Shown: positions 8,762-17,699 of the stretch, piece after piece
Position numbering within the stretch: position 1 is the first letter of the stretch
How the letters are laid out: each line of letters starts with the position of its first letter
Assembly (NCBI RefSeq): GCF_019219095.1
Contig: NZ_JAHUWH010000007.1
Span: forward strand, 62,001 to 126,000
DNA length: 64,000 nucleotides
Direction: 5' to 3'
Source: Acidovorax sp. sic0104
Lineage (GTDB): Bacteria > Pseudomonadota > Gammaproteobacteria > Burkholderiales > Burkholderiaceae_C
Program-made: the position numbers and the translations under genes
Notes under the pieces: generated by a model
What the model was told of the DNA's origin: nothing
The model's database searches: none
Seen by the model: only the letters and a program-made list of their open reading frames with translations

Positions 8762-10941
8762 GAGCCGCCTGCGGAAACTTGGCTTGTTACCGGCGTAGCG
8801 CCGGGGATGTCATACGTCCGAGATTGGAGGTCCACCTCCAACTCAAACGTCTCCCTAAGTTGCACGCCGGCAGTTTCTGCAATCGCGGACAGGCGCCTTA
8901 CCTGGAGACCGTCGCTCACGGTGATATCGGGCCAAAGACCGCGCGCGTGCTTGAATTGCCCTGCGACGTGTTCACGGAAGGCTGCTGGGATGTACACCAC
9001 CCGACGCCGGGCTTCAACGTCGGAGCCGGATTGCCGCATCTGAATCCGAAATGGCTGGCTCGTATCCAAGACCTCGGCCTGTGGGGACGTAGAGCTAGTT
9101 TCCAGTCGGCGACGATATCGCGCTGCGACGAGCCCCTCCACCGACAGCTGGCTACCGTTTAACCGGTACACCCCGTGTTCGACCTTCGCAAAAATGGGGG
9201 AGTGAGCCAGGGCGAGGCTCAACGCCACATTGCTAAACCCTCGCTGGTCTACGATCACCCCAGCAAGATCGGTGCGCGTGACCACGCCCTGGTTCTCCTG
9301 CAGTATCTGATACGCGATCAGCTCCAGGTCGGAGAGGACTTCTTCACGGGACATCGGCGATTTGGGACGGTACTTGTTGTGGCCGTCCCCAACCAACCAC
9401 GGCCAGGATGGAATGAGCTTGCCCAGCACATGTGCCGGTGGAATGCTCACGGAATTCCCCACCTCCTGAAACATCCTTGCGTCCGACGCGACAGCCGCAA
9501 GCAACTCGTCAATTCCTATGCTTTGGGTGGCAACACTGAACAGTTTCCTCAATCGCGTGGCAATCGCGCACTCGTCAGTGCCGGGCAAGGCGAACCACTC
9601 TCCCGACTCGTCTAGCTGCAGGTAGCCTGGCAAGGCCTTGAAGAGGCCATCCAACCAGTCGGCGTCTACTGTACGACCCTCCTTGAGGCTCAGGTAGCCA
9701 GCGACCCGCATGTAGTTGGTGCACCCTACGACGCGACAGTCCCTGCGGACGAAGCTCAGAGTACGTGTTACCCAATCAAGCTCCTGCTCCCCCGTGTTCA
9801 GGAGGCGGACCTTTTCATAGCCTTCGGTCGTCCTCGTAACGGCGAGGAACGTCCGCCCCGGCGATTCACGCCCAACCGCCTCCGCGAACTCCATCGCGGC
9901 CTCCACTCCCACACCCTGGCCAAGCAGGGTGGCAAGCTGGGTGTCGGCCTCATCGAATCGCATCGGCCCAATACGCACTGCCGCCGCGAGGACCTTGTCC
10001 AACGCAGGCATGCTTGCCGGTCGCGACTGAATCGCGCCGAGCATGCGATCGCAGATCTGGCGCACCCGCTCGCGCGTTACCTTGAACTCGTCACCCACTT
10101 CCTGCAGGGTGAGGCCTCGGGGCCCGCTGAAGCGCCTGGTGAACATTGCCAGCCAGCGTTCGCGCGTCTCTGGAGAGGACTTCCCAAGCCGATCCAAGGC
10201 ACAGTTGCCCAGTGAGACCAGTTCTGTCATCCAATCGCATTTGTCAGCTGCGACAAGCAAGTTACAAAGGTCGATCACCGCAACCGCAACTTCTTCCCGC
10301 GCAAGCTGCCCCCGCAGCCATTGCGAAAGTGGCTCCCCCGCTGTGCAGGCGAAGCGAAGGTCCGAGGGCGCCAGCTGATCTACCCATGGCGAACGCAACG
10401 CAATCTGAACCGCGAGCCGCCATTCGTCGCTGACGGCTACCCGTGCTTGAGCAGCGGGTTCGGCCTCCTGCTTGCCGTGATACCTCACCGCGAAAGTCTG
10501 GGCGTCTGAAGGGCTCCAGTACAAAGCCTCCATGCTGGCCAGGGCCTCCACGAGGGTGCTGATAGGCAGGTGCAGTCCCTCCTTCAATTGCTCCAGTGTG
10601 AGAAGGGGAAACTCGTCGAGCGAACCCAGCGTAGGCAGGAATGCTCTCATCCTGTCCCGGAAGAGCAGTTCGACGGCCAGTTCCCAGCCGTCAACCGCTC
10701 TCACACCGATCTGGAGCGGCCAGATCTGGTTGAAGGATGCCCTTTTTCGGCGAATGAATTGCTCCCGGATCTCCTTTGCCCGAAACGTATTTGGCAGTGT
10801 CCCTCGCCATGCCAAGAGCTCTACCCCATTGACTGGTCCGGTAGAGCAGTTGAGCTGCCTTCCCACGAGCTTCGCTAGGAAGCTGGGCAAGACCTTGGCA
10901 TGCTGGGGAACATCGGCGCCGATAGGTAAAAGATTGGTCAT
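8755..10941 (-). CDS. Large DNA-binding-type protein with sigma-70 region-4-like HTH (paralogue 2)
   Basis: This 728-aa protein has, around residues 262-303, a segment very like sigma-70 region 4: TLQEVGDEFKVTRERVRQI matches the TLEEVGxxFxVTRERIRQI consensus of primary sigma factors. Around residues 540-600 there is a second helix-rich segment resembling a HARE-type winged helix (YQILQENQGVVTRTDLA). There is no region 2, so it is not a complete sigma factor. The start at the ATG at 10941 matches the start of its tandem paralogue; a GTG at 10956 is the alternative. It follows the paralogue after 40 bp and is probably co-transcribed with it. Confidence 0.85.
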   Translation of the reverse strand: MTNLLPIGADVPQHAKVLPSFLAKLVGRQLNCSTGPVNGVELLAWRGTLPNTFRAKEIREQFIRRKRASFNQIWPLQIGVRAVDGWELAVELLFRDRMRAFLPTLGSLDEFPLLTLEQLKEGLHLPISTLVEALASMEALYWSPSDAQTFAVRYHGKQEAEPAAQARVAVSDEWRLAVQIALRSPWVDQLAPSDLRFACTAGEPLSQWLRGQLAREEVAVAVIDLCNLLVAADKCDWMTELVSLGNCALDRLGKSSPETRERWLAMFTRRFSGPRGLTLQEVGDEFKVTRERVRQICDRMLGAIQSRPASMPALDKVLAAAVRIGPMRFDEADTQLATLLGQGVGVEAAMEFAEAVGRESPGRTFLAVTRTTEGYEKVRLLNTGEQELDWVTRTLSFVRRDCRVVGCTNYMRVAGYLSLKEGRTVDADWLDGLFKALPGYLQLDESGEWFALPGTDECAIATRLRKLFSVATQSIGIDELLAAVASDARMFQEVGNSVSIPPAHVLGKLIPSWPWLVGDGHNKYRPKSPMSREEVLSDLELIAYQILQENQGVVTRTDLAGVIVDQRGFSNVALSLALAHSPIFAKVEHGVYRLNGSQLSVEGLVAARYRRRLETSSTSPQAEVLDTSQPFRIQMRQSGSDVEARRRVVYIPAAFREHVAGQFKHARGLWPDITVSDGLQVRRLSAIAETAGVQLRETFELEVDLQSRTYDIPGATPVTSQVSAGGSQ

Positions 10942-10981
10942 GCGTTCTGCGGGCACGTGATTTCAGTTCGCGGTTGGTCTC

Positions 10982-13129
10982 TCAGGCGGCCTGTGCCACT
11001 CCGGGTAGGTCATAGGTCCGAGCCCGCAGGTTGATCTCCAGCTCGAAAACCTCCTTCGGATGGAAGCCCGCCTGTTCGGCAACCTGCGAAAGCTTTGCGA
11101 TCTGCATGCTGCTGCGGACCTTGATTGCCGGCCAGAGCCCCCGAGCATGCTCAAAGGATCCAGAGACCCGGTCCTGGAACGCCATCGGCAGAAATACCGC
11201 CCGTTGGGCCGCAGGTGTTGCCGAAGCGGACTGCCGGATTGCAATTGTCAGGGGTGCGTTTGGATCCTCTACCGCCTGAGTGGCTTCATCGGGTCGTTGC
11301 CATCCGCGTCCCTGGGCGGCGAGGATCGCTGCGACAGGTAGGGGCCTGCCGTTGATCCGGTACATCCCGCGTTCGACCTTGGCGACAACAGGTGAACCCG
11401 CAAGCACCCGGTCCAGCGTCAGCAGGTCGAGCCCCGGCTGGCCTGCCACCGCCTCCGCAAGCTCCGCCCGGGTGGCCACCTCCTGGTGGCGCAGCAGAGC
11501 CTTATAAACAGCAAGCTCGGAAGCCGTGAGCACTGTCTCCGGATCAATGGGCTGCTTGGGCCGGTACTCGCGGCGGCGGTCGGCGTACAGCCAGGTCCAG
11601 CTGGCGATGAGTCTTGAAAGCACGTGCGCTGGCGGGATAGTGAGGCCGCGCTCGGGGCTCCCAAGGGGTACCGCGTCCGCAAGCAGCACCACCATTAGGT
11701 CGTCGATGCAGACGGCTCGGGATGCGACGCTGAAGAGCTTTTTGAGCTGGACGGCAATCACGCACTCGTCCAGGCCAGGGACGGTGAACCATCCCCCTTC
11801 GCTGTCGAGCAGGCAGTAACCCGGAAAGCTTCGAAACAGGGCTTCCAGTTCGGAGCGCCCCAGGGCCCTCCCCCCCTCCATGGCCAAGTGTCCTGCGACC
11901 CGCAGCGGCGTCGTGCACCCGACAGCCGCGCACTCTGCCCGCACATACGCAAGCGCCCGCTCGGCCCACGGCCTCTGGCCTTCGCCGGGCTCAGCGGGGC
12001 GCGCAGGCGCTACCCCAGGCTGGGACCGTGCCTTCAGGAGGTGCGACGCGGAGGCGGAGTCGGACCGCACCGCCTCTGCGAACGCCAAGGCTGCACCGAG
12101 ACCAAACCCCGGGCCTAGCAACTCGGCCAGATGCTCATCGGCCTCCCCAGGCGGCAGGTCCGAGACACCCACTGCGACATCCAGCAGTCTGTCGAGCGCC
12201 GGCATTACGGCGGGCCGTTCCTTCACGGCCTCGGTCATCGCTCCCAGGATGGAGCGCACTCGCCCCCGGGTCATGTCGAATTCGTTGGCCACCTCTAGCA
12301 GGGTGCGGCCATTCGCCCCTCCAAAGCGGTGCACAAACATCGCGATCCAACGCTGCCGTACCTTGTCGCCACTGGGGCGCTGCTTTGAGACCAGCACCGC
12401 AGCCGTAGCGATCGCACGCAGCTCGGAAGCCCAGTCGGCTCCGTCTGCCGCGCCCAAGCGATCACACAGGTCAACGACGGTCGCCGGCACCTGGGGCTTC
12501 TCGACCTCCTGCAGCAGCCAGTGCCCGAGGGGCAAATCGTTGTCGCGGGAGAATCGAAGATCGTAAGGCGAGGCCTGGTCGATCCATGGGGCCTGGAGCA
12601 CCTTTCGCATCAACCCTCTCCAGGCTTGGCCGACCTGATCCGTGGCTGCAAGGTCACCATCTATGGGATGCCTCACGACCACCCCGTTCACATCGGCGGC
12701 TGACCAGTGCAGCGCCTCCAGCTTCGCAAGCACCTCGAAGGCAGAGGCCACCGAGACGCGCAGCCCTTCCTTCACCTCCTGCAGGGTCATGGACGGGAAG
12801 GCGTCAGGCGATGCCAACCCGTCAAGCAGATCGCGAAACCGGTCAAGCAGTGGCGACTCCAGGACGTTCTCCCATCCCGGCACCACGCGCACGCCTACTT
12901 GCATGCCCCAGATGCCGGAAAACAGGTTTCGTCGGCCCTGGATGAACTTGTCGCGGATCTCTTTGGCGAGGTCGGGGCTCGGAAGCGGACCCCGCCAGGC
13001 GAGGAGCTGCGCCCCCTCCACCATGCCGGCAGAGCAGGCTAGGCGGCGGCGCATCTGGCCGACTGCGAAGCTGGGAAGCACCTGAGCATGTCGGGGTGCG
13101 GTATTCAAAGACTCAGGCAAGGTTGCCAT
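10982..13129 (-). CDS. Large DNA-binding-type protein with sigma-70 region-4-like HTH (paralogue 1)
   Basis: The 715-aa product aligns with the downstream 728-aa protein over its whole length (shared starts M[TA].LP..., VLPSF, IREQF/IRDKF, C-terminal ELE[VI]DL..RTYD[IL]PG). Its region-4-like motif reads TLLEVANEFDMTRGRVRSI, so the Glu that precedes Arg in the recognition helix of paralogue 2 has become Gly. The pair is a tandem duplication with considerable divergence. The start is the ATG at 13129. The 370-bp space upstream is shared with a divergent plus-strand gene and should contain both promoters. A role in transcription control is inferred only from the motif. Confidence 0.85.
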   Translation of the reverse strand: MATLPESLNTAPRHAQVLPSFAVGQMRRRLACSAGMVEGAQLLAWRGPLPSPDLAKEIRDKFIQGRRNLFSGIWGMQVGVRVVPGWENVLESPLLDRFRDLLDGLASPDAFPSMTLQEVKEGLRVSVASAFEVLAKLEALHWSAADVNGVVVRHPIDGDLAATDQVGQAWRGLMRKVLQAPWIDQASPYDLRFSRDNDLPLGHWLLQEVEKPQVPATVVDLCDRLGAADGADWASELRAIATAAVLVSKQRPSGDKVRQRWIAMFVHRFGGANGRTLLEVANEFDMTRGRVRSILGAMTEAVKERPAVMPALDRLLDVAVGVSDLPPGEADEHLAELLGPGFGLGAALAFAEAVRSDSASASHLLKARSQPGVAPARPAEPGEGQRPWAERALAYVRAECAAVGCTTPLRVAGHLAMEGGRALGRSELEALFRSFPGYCLLDSEGGWFTVPGLDECVIAVQLKKLFSVASRAVCIDDLMVVLLADAVPLGSPERGLTIPPAHVLSRLIASWTWLYADRRREYRPKQPIDPETVLTASELAVYKALLRHQEVATRAELAEAVAGQPGLDLLTLDRVLAGSPVVAKVERGMYRINGRPLPVAAILAAQGRGWQRPDEATQAVEDPNAPLTIAIRQSASATPAAQRAVFLPMAFQDRVSGSFEHARGLWPAIKVRSSMQIAKLSQVAEQAGFHPKEVFELEINLRARTYDLPGVAQAA

Positions 13130-13499
13130 GCAATTAGGAAAGCGTTTAACAGATGGACTCAAGGCGCGTTGAAACGCGCGCCCACCCTGTAGTTGGATGG
13201 CAAAAGTGTCGCCTTCGATTGTAAGGATGCGAACTCGTTCATAGAACCGTATTTACCGACTATCGCAACAACGCAATATATTTTCTGACGCGCGGCAAGG
13301 CCGTGCAGACTGCCCGTTTGTCGGAACGGTGAGCTTCATGGCAGAATGGCGACGCGCACAGCAGGCGCATTCCATCCGCTCTGAGAGAAGCCGGCAACGG
13401 TACTGCTTGAATCGCATGCACAACCTGGTTTAACCGTTGGTCCTGCGACGTTTTGACGGTGGCGGATGACGTTGAATGCATGGGCCATGGAGAACAACC
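13130..13499. other. Intergenic region between divergent genes
   Basis: This 370-bp stretch separates the divergent genes at 13129 (minus) and 13500 (plus). I see no convincing ORF. It has a locally AT-rich patch at about 13250-13285 (GCAATATATTTTC) that may hold promoter elements, but no pair of hexamers stands out. A TTGACG at 13454-13459 lacks a good -10 box at 17 bp. No terminator-like hairpin is visible. Confidence 0.4.
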
Positions 13500-14792
13500 A
13501 TGTTGAAGCCTATTCCTCCGTCCACCCTGGACGGCATCAAGCGCCTTGCCAAGAAGCTCAGGAACGAGCTGCAAATCCCCCTTTTTCAAGCTCAAGACCT
13601 CGCGGCGACGCGAGCTGGCTACCAAAACCTGCGCCACGCGCAAGCCGTGCTTTCAAACGCTGCTCCGCAGCCCAAGGTGCACGCCCCTATCGTTCCGAAA
13701 CACCGCCTGTACATCTCCGCCAGGTGGATCTCAAACGCCACTGGCCTGCAGGGCGTGGAGGCCTGGCACGTGGATCTGGCAGTGCCCCACACCGATCTCG
13801 TTACCCCTTCCCAGATGAACGTCCAGCCAGCGTTGGCCCGTTTGGTGCCGCGCGCGCCTGACCATTTTTACTGCGAGTACAACTTTCATTCGCCAGAGCA
13901 GGCCAAGGGCCACGTGTGCCGCGTGCTGCGCACATGGCAGTTCATGGACGCCACCCGTCTGCGTCCATCCGCCGCGCACAGCCGCCTCTACCCTGGCGGC
14001 ACTGCTTCGAACGCCATACCGGGGAAGGATCATGCGCGCGGCTGGTACGACCCAGTCACCCAAAGCCATGTGATGACCGACGAGCCATATGCCCCATCGT
14101 CGGCCCGATACGCCGCGCAGCGCGCCGACTGGGCACATCGCCACGGCTACGACGTTCTGCAGCCGACCTGGCCTGGCATGTACCTTCCAGGGGAGCCAAG
14201 CGGCACGACGCTGTATTTGGTGGCGAGCAAGTCCAAGGGACCAAACCTGGCCGCCATGGTCCACGCCTTGAACCAGCTCCCTCCCCCACCCGTCGAAGGC
14301 AACTGGCAGGGGCAGTCCATCATCGGCAGGGGCGATTTCATCAGCCCTCAGGGACTGGCCATAGCGCCGGCAGCACCTCGCATTCCAGCTACGCGTGTAG
14401 CTGCGCCCGCTAAGCGGCCCCCACGTCCGAACAGCATGCCTATCGCCACCCATGAAGAGATTGGCCGCAAGCTCAAAGCCATCGAGGCAGACACCTACAT
14501 GCGTGTGGGCGTGCGCAACCGCCTGGTGCAGGTGCAGGGGACGCTGGACTCATGCATCCAGGGCGAGCATCCGAGCTTCAATCTCCCTTTGGAGCGGCTT
14601 GACAACGTGTACTACGCCAACGGGCCCGCGAAGACGTTCGCCAAGAAGATCAGCGAGGACGCACGAAATACCCACCTTGGAAGCCTCCAGGAAATCCGGA
14701 GCACGCTGGCATTGGCGTACGACACCCCCCGCGTGCGCCGCGTGCTGGGGCACATCGACCAGATGAAGAAGTCGCTGCAGACCTGGAAGTAG
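13500..14792 (+). CDS. DUF5623-type protein (430 aa)
   Basis: The N-terminus (about residues 6-45: STLDGIKRLAKKLRNE...GYQNLRHAQ) matches the pattern of the DUF5623 domain seen on Burkholderiales and Pseudomonas plasmids: IKRLAK, then AA..AG.QN.RHA. The rest, with several Tyr/Trp-rich segments and a basic Pro-rich linker around residue 300 (AAPAKRPPRPNS), is not recognised. The ATG at 13500 has a GGAG site 8 nt upstream; an in-frame ATG 8 codons earlier lacks one. It is the first plus-strand gene before the leader-bearing array and may share or supply its transcript. Confidence 0.8.
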   Translation: MLKPIPPSTLDGIKRLAKKLRNELQIPLFQAQDLAATRAGYQNLRHAQAVLSNAAPQPKVHAPIVPKHRLYISARWISNATGLQGVEAWHVDLAVPHTDLVTPSQMNVQPALARLVPRAPDHFYCEYNFHSPEQAKGHVCRVLRTWQFMDATRLRPSAAHSRLYPGGTASNAIPGKDHARGWYDPVTQSHVMTDEPYAPSSARYAAQRADWAHRHGYDVLQPTWPGMYLPGEPSGTTLYLVASKSKGPNLAAMVHALNQLPPPPVEGNWQGQSIIGRGDFISPQGLAIAPAAPRIPATRVAAPAKRPPRPNSMPIATHEEIGRKLKAIEADTYMRVGVRNRLVQVQGTLDSCIQGEHPSFNLPLERLDNVYYANGPAKTFAKKISEDARNTHLGSLQEIRSTLALAYDTPRVRRVLGHIDQMKKSLQTWK

Positions 14793-15016
14793 CAGGCGTG
14801 GCGCTGGCTCAACCGCAACTTGACCAGCGCTTTGTCCAGGAGCCCACGGTGGCCACCCAGTCCGGCGCAGCACGCCCCGGACTGGGGGTGCGCAAATGGT
14901 TCGTTCCCCGCTACAATCGATTTCGTTTTTGACGCGGGCTATGCTTGCGCCAACACTTCCTAGCTGGGGAACCAAACAATCAGCCCTACCTGCCTGGCCT
15001 GCCCAGCGCGCATACC
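14793..15016. other. Gap before the gene array; hairpin 14856-14886
   Basis: No ORF is convincing here. A perfect 10-bp inverted repeat (CCCAGTCCGG at 14856-14865 with CCGGACTGGG at 14877-14886) follows the DUF5623 gene. It has no T run, so if it ends transcription it would do so poorly. A possible promoter follows at 14929-14957. Confidence 0.4.
14929..14957 (+). promoter_or_regulatory. Possible promoter of the gene array
   Basis: TTGACG (14929-14934) is followed after 17 bp by AACACT (14952-14957), a good -35 with a weak -10. It lies downstream of the hairpin at 14856 and about 60 bp before the first leader copy. An isolated TACAAT at 14912-14917 has no matching -35 hexamer. The true start is unknown. 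Confidence 0.25.
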
Positions 15017-15080
15017 CTCAACCCTACGGGACCTTCGTCCCGCATGGGGTGTGGTCCCGGATTTCACCCTGGAGACCACC
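15017..15080 (+). promoter_or_regulatory. Type-1 RNA leader, copy 1
   Basis: A clear example of the repeated leader. ACCC (15021-15024) can pair with GGGG (15046-15049). Strand A, CGGGACC (15027-15033), can pair with strand B, GTCCCG (15037-15042), as a tight hairpin, or perfectly with strand C, GGTCCCG (15053-15059). A GGAG site (15071-15074) precedes the ATG at 15081. Confidence 0.75.
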
Positions 15081-15329
15081 ATGCCAACCTCTTCGCGCCC
15101 TCGGCGCACACCAAAGCCTGTGACCGATCGCCCCTTGGCGGCATCACCTTTCGTAAGTTACCGACTCAAGGGCACCCTCGGGTGGATCATGATCGGTGCC
15201 ATGGACAACCAGCACGCCATGCGCGAAGCCAGCCGCTCCACTGCAAATCCTCGCTTGGAGGATCTGCAGCGGTGGGATGGAATGCGCTACGTGCCCTGTG
15301 CACCGGCAACTGCCGCTGCGCCCGTTTGA
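15081..15329 (+). CDS. Small hypothetical protein (82 aa)
   Basis: The ATG directly follows leader copy 1 with a GGAG site 6 nt upstream. The protein is basic at its N-terminus (TSSRPRRTPKP) with a short hydrophobic patch (LGWIMIGAM) and an Ala/Pro-rich tail. No motif is recognised. It is the first gene of the leader-bearing array, and the next gene begins 13 bp after its stop without a leader of its own. Confidence 0.6.
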   Translation: MPTSSRPRRTPKPVTDRPLAASPFVSYRLKGTLGWIMIGAMDNQHAMREASRSTANPRLEDLQRWDGMRYVPCAPATAAAPV

Positions 15330-15342
15330 CCGAAAGCACCCC

Positions 15343-15600
15343 ATGACCCGCAGAACCCGGCGTCGCACACGTCACCCGCACCCCGCCTCGCATCGGGCCC
15401 TCATCGACAGTCGCTTCTGCAGCGGCCAGGTGAACTCGATCGCAAAGCTGGAATTGATGGAGGGCCGTGTCGCCCGACTCCTTGCAATGCAACGCAAGCC
15501 AGTGCGCTACCGCACGCGTGCCAGTGCCCAGGGCATGCTTTCGATTTCTGACCGCTACGGTGAGGTGACGGGCCTGCGCCCGAATCTCATGCCGTTCTAA
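15343..15600 (+). CDS. Small basic hypothetical protein (85 aa)
   Basis: It starts 13 bp after the previous stop, with no type-1 leader and only a weak site (GAAAG), so it may be translated by re-initiation. The N-terminus is very basic (TRRTRRRTRHPHP), which suggests nucleic-acid binding. The rest is helix-rich (LELMEGRVARLLAM). The family is unknown. Confidence 0.6.
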   Translation: MTRRTRRRTRHPHPASHRALIDSRFCSGQVNSIAKLELMEGRVARLLAMQRKPVRYRTRASAQGMLSISDRYGEVTGLRPNLMPF

Positions 15601-15605
15601 CCCTT

Positions 15606-15669
15606 CGCAACCCTCGCGGGGCCTCGCCCCCGCATCGGGGTCTGGCTTCGCTTTTCATTGGAGAAACCC
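15606..15669 (+). promoter_or_regulatory. Type-1 RNA leader, copy 2
   Basis: ACCC (15610-15613) and GGGG (15637-15640) form the outer pair. A is GCGGGGCC (15616-15623), B is GCCCCCGC (15626-15633), and C is GGCTTCGC (15644-15651), which pairs with A using two G-U pairs. A GGAG site at 15660-15663 leads to the ATG at 15670. Confidence 0.7.
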
Positions 15670-16134
15670 ATGGATCGCCTTGACAACCCCCAAGTGTTCT
15701 ACATCGCGGGTACCGACAAAACGGCGCCCTCGTGCATCGACACAGCCCACGACTTTGGAGACGGGGTACTTCGCTCCTTCTACAAGCGCCAGACCCGCGA
15801 GGAGATGGCCTCGGAGCGCGGTGCCGACATCCTCGTCACGGACCTGGAGGCCTTCACCGCGATGAAGGAGGAAAGCTACAAGTCGGAGCCGCAGCGCATC
15901 GACCAGAGCGATTTCTTCAACGCCCTGGAATGCCTGCCGCCCATGCGGTGGGGCAACCACCTCGGCTTGGAGACCTTCCGCTTCTCCGAGTTCTTGAGCG
16001 GCCGGATCACAACGATCTACGCCCGCGAGCCCAGTGGTGCGTGTTGGAAGTTCAACGACGTGGCCACCCTCAGCCACGAGATGGTGCGCGATAAGATCGC
16101 CGCCGCCTCCGAGAAGGCAGCAACGCCTGCCTGA
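15670..16134 (+). CDS. DUF1419-like protein (154 aa)
   Basis: The centre (NALECLPPMRWGNHLGLETF, then SEFLSGRITTIYA) resembles the conserved block of DUF1419 proteins, which are common on proteobacterial plasmids and have no known function. There is no signal peptide or membrane helix. The start is the ATG at 15670 behind leader copy 2; an in-frame TTG at 15658 overlaps the ribosome binding site and is less likely. Confidence 0.65.
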   Translation: MDRLDNPQVFYIAGTDKTAPSCIDTAHDFGDGVLRSFYKRQTREEMASERGADILVTDLEAFTAMKEESYKSEPQRIDQSDFFNALECLPPMRWGNHLGLETFRFSEFLSGRITTIYAREPSGACWKFNDVATLSHEMVRDKIAAASEKAATPA

Positions 16135-16136
16135 CC

Positions 16137-16189
16137 CTCAACCCATGCGGTACTGCACCGATGGGTGCGGGCCGCAAGTAGGAGCCTAC
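16137..16189 (+). promoter_or_regulatory. Type-1 RNA leader, copy 3 (divergent sequence)
   Basis: The sequence differs strongly from other copies yet keeps the pairing plan: ACCCA (16141-16145) with TGGGT (16162-16166); A, TGCGG (16146-16150), with C, CCGCA (16172-16176); and local CGGT with ACCG (16157-16160). GGAG at 16181-16184 precedes the ATG at 16190. This copy is strong evidence that structure rather than sequence is conserved. Confidence 0.6.
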
Positions 16190-16471
16190 ATGCCAGCTTT
16201 CCAAGGCAAACCCCACTTCATCTCAGGCCCGCGCAACCCGCTGGCCAAGGATGCGGTTATTGATCCGCCGATTCCTTGCCACGTTGCGGTCGGAGACATC
16301 GTGACCTACACAAACGACTTCGGCGTAGCGTTTCATGAGCGCCTTGTCACCGGGTTCTCGCCAACCATCACCCACGGCCGCTTCGTCTACTTTGACAGCG
16401 ACTCCTGGTGGTTCCCGGCGAGACCCGAATCGTTGACGGTCACCAAGAAGGCGGGAGAACCCGCCCCCTAA
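16190..16471 (+). CDS. Small hypothetical protein (93 aa)
   Basis: The start is set by GGAG 6 nt before the ATG at 16190 and by the leader. The sequence suggests a small beta-barrel-like fold (VGDIVTYTNDFGVAFHERLVTGF followed by a Trp-Trp pair in DSDSWWFPA), similar in rhythm to SH3-like or KOW-type domains, but this is only an impression. The function is unknown. Confidence 0.6.
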   Translation: MPAFQGKPHFISGPRNPLAKDAVIDPPIPCHVAVGDIVTYTNDFGVAFHERLVTGFSPTITHGRFVYFDSDSWWFPARPESLTVTKKAGEPAP

Positions 16472-16496
16472 GCCCCGCCGCGCCCTTCAAACGGCC

Positions 16497-16561
16497 GGTT
16501 CAACCCCTGCGGGATCACGCCCACAGGGGTGCGGTCTCGCGTTTTTCCTCTGGAGAACTTC
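16497..16561 (+). promoter_or_regulatory. Type-1 RNA leader, copy 4
   Basis: ACCCC (16503-16507) pairs with GGGG (16526-16529). A is GCGGGATC (16509-16516) and C is GGTCTCGC (16533-16540), giving eight pairs including two G-U. The local A:B pairing is weak here. GGAGAACTTC separates C from the ATG at 16562. Confidence 0.7.
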
Positions 16562-17320
16562 ATGACAAACGCCTCTACCATGGACCACAAGGACCTTGCC
16601 TTGCGCCGACAGCTCCTGCTGTGCACCTGCTGCGGCTCCCGCGCAACGGGTCGCCAGTTCCACAACCAGGACACCGGCCACGGGCTCGGTGACTGCTGTG
16701 TGGACTTTGTGCGGCCGCGCACGGAAGACATGGAGCGGACCTACGGCGTTGCCGGCGTCCACTACCTGCTCGATCCACTGGTGAAGGTCCGGACGCCGGA
16801 CGCACCCGCCCAATGGGGCCATTGGTCCATCTCTCAGAACTTGACGGACCGCTGGGGCGAGATCAATGAAGCAGAACCCGACCTGAAGTTGGTCCAGCCG
16901 CTCTTGATTTCGAATCCCGGACTGTTGGACCGCCTTCGGTCCCAAATGCACGAAGAAGACACCTTCGTCGTCCACAAGGGCGGACGCTGGGGCATCCTCT
17001 TCGAGCTGGAGCACTATTGCCGCGAATCCGACGCCAATGCACAAGGGGTCAACTCGCATGAGTACCCCCCCCAAGCGGTCGTCGAAAAAGGCCTCCTTGA
17101 TGGCATGCGTGCCATTGCGAGCCAATTCCCGGGCGTGGACTTCGCCGTGCCTGGGCCTGGCAACACGTACAACGACCGCCCAGCCGCATGGGCCTTCGTT
17201 CCAGACGGCCTCCTGAACCCCGACCAGCGCGAGCAGCTGGGCACCGCCCTTGGCTCGCTCCTACGGATTGGCGCAGAATTGGCGAAGACCGACCCACAGG
17301 CGACCTCCGGAGCTGCGTGA
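16562..17320 (+). CDS. Hypothetical protein with N-terminal Cys-rich motif (252 aa)
   Basis: Near the N-terminus the protein has CTCCG and, 19 residues later, DCC, with TGRQFHNQDTGHGLGDCC between them. This is a likely zinc-binding treble-clef or ribbon of a type often seen in plasmid proteins. The rest has a Trp-rich central part and no recognised domain. It follows leader copy 4, and the downstream gene starts right after its stop codon. The function is unknown; nucleic-acid binding is a guess. Confidence 0.7.
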   Translation: MTNASTMDHKDLALRRQLLLCTCCGSRATGRQFHNQDTGHGLGDCCVDFVRPRTEDMERTYGVAGVHYLLDPLVKVRTPDAPAQWGHWSISQNLTDRWGEINEAEPDLKLVQPLLISNPGLLDRLRSQMHEEDTFVVHKGGRWGILFELEHYCRESDANAQGVNSHEYPPQAVVEKGLLDGMRAIASQFPGVDFAVPGPGNTYNDRPAAWAFVPDGLLNPDQREQLGTALGSLLRIGAELAKTDPQATSGAA

Positions 17321-17321
17321 C

Positions 17322-17681
17322 ATGCAGGATTCGGAAACCCACACCCTCGGCCGGAACGCCGCCCTTCGCGGCTACTCGGTCCAAGCCCCATCCCATCTTC
17401 GTTCGATCAAGGACCTGCGCGACTATGAAGATGGCTGGCTAGCTGGGAAACGCCAGCGCCAGGCGCTCTTGGAAGGAAAGCCCACAGTGCGCGTCGCGCA
17501 CCGTACGGCCCACCCCACCGTCCGAGCACTGGACTCGCTGACCTGGGTAGTGCGCTGGCACGACCAAGGTTCCGGCGCCGACTACACCACCCCAGAGCTG
17601 GCGCAAGCAGGCCTGGAGGAACGTGTCGCACGCGATGCTGACCTGGCGCAATTCCTGGCCAAGCACAAGCCACGACACTGA
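17322..17681 (+). CDS. Hypothetical protein, translationally coupled (119 aa)
   Basis: The ATG at 17322 lies one base after the previous stop, and the ribosome binding site (CGGAG) is inside the previous gene; no type-1 leader is present. The protein has a helix-rich middle (DLRDYEDGWLAGKRQRQALLEG) reminiscent of ribosome-modulation-factor-like or other small RNA-binding proteins. This resemblance covers only about 20 residues, so I do not assign a function. Confidence 0.6.
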   Translation: MQDSETHTLGRNAALRGYSVQAPSHLRSIKDLRDYEDGWLAGKRQRQALLEGKPTVRVAHRTAHPTVRALDSLTWVVRWHDQGSGADYTTPELAQAGLEERVARDADLAQFLAKHKPRH

Positions 17682-17699
17682 ACCGCAAAGAAACAAGCT

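Noticed and set aside
14912-14917. TACAAT as -10 box of the array promoter
   Set aside because: No acceptable -35 hexamer lies 16-18 bp upstream.
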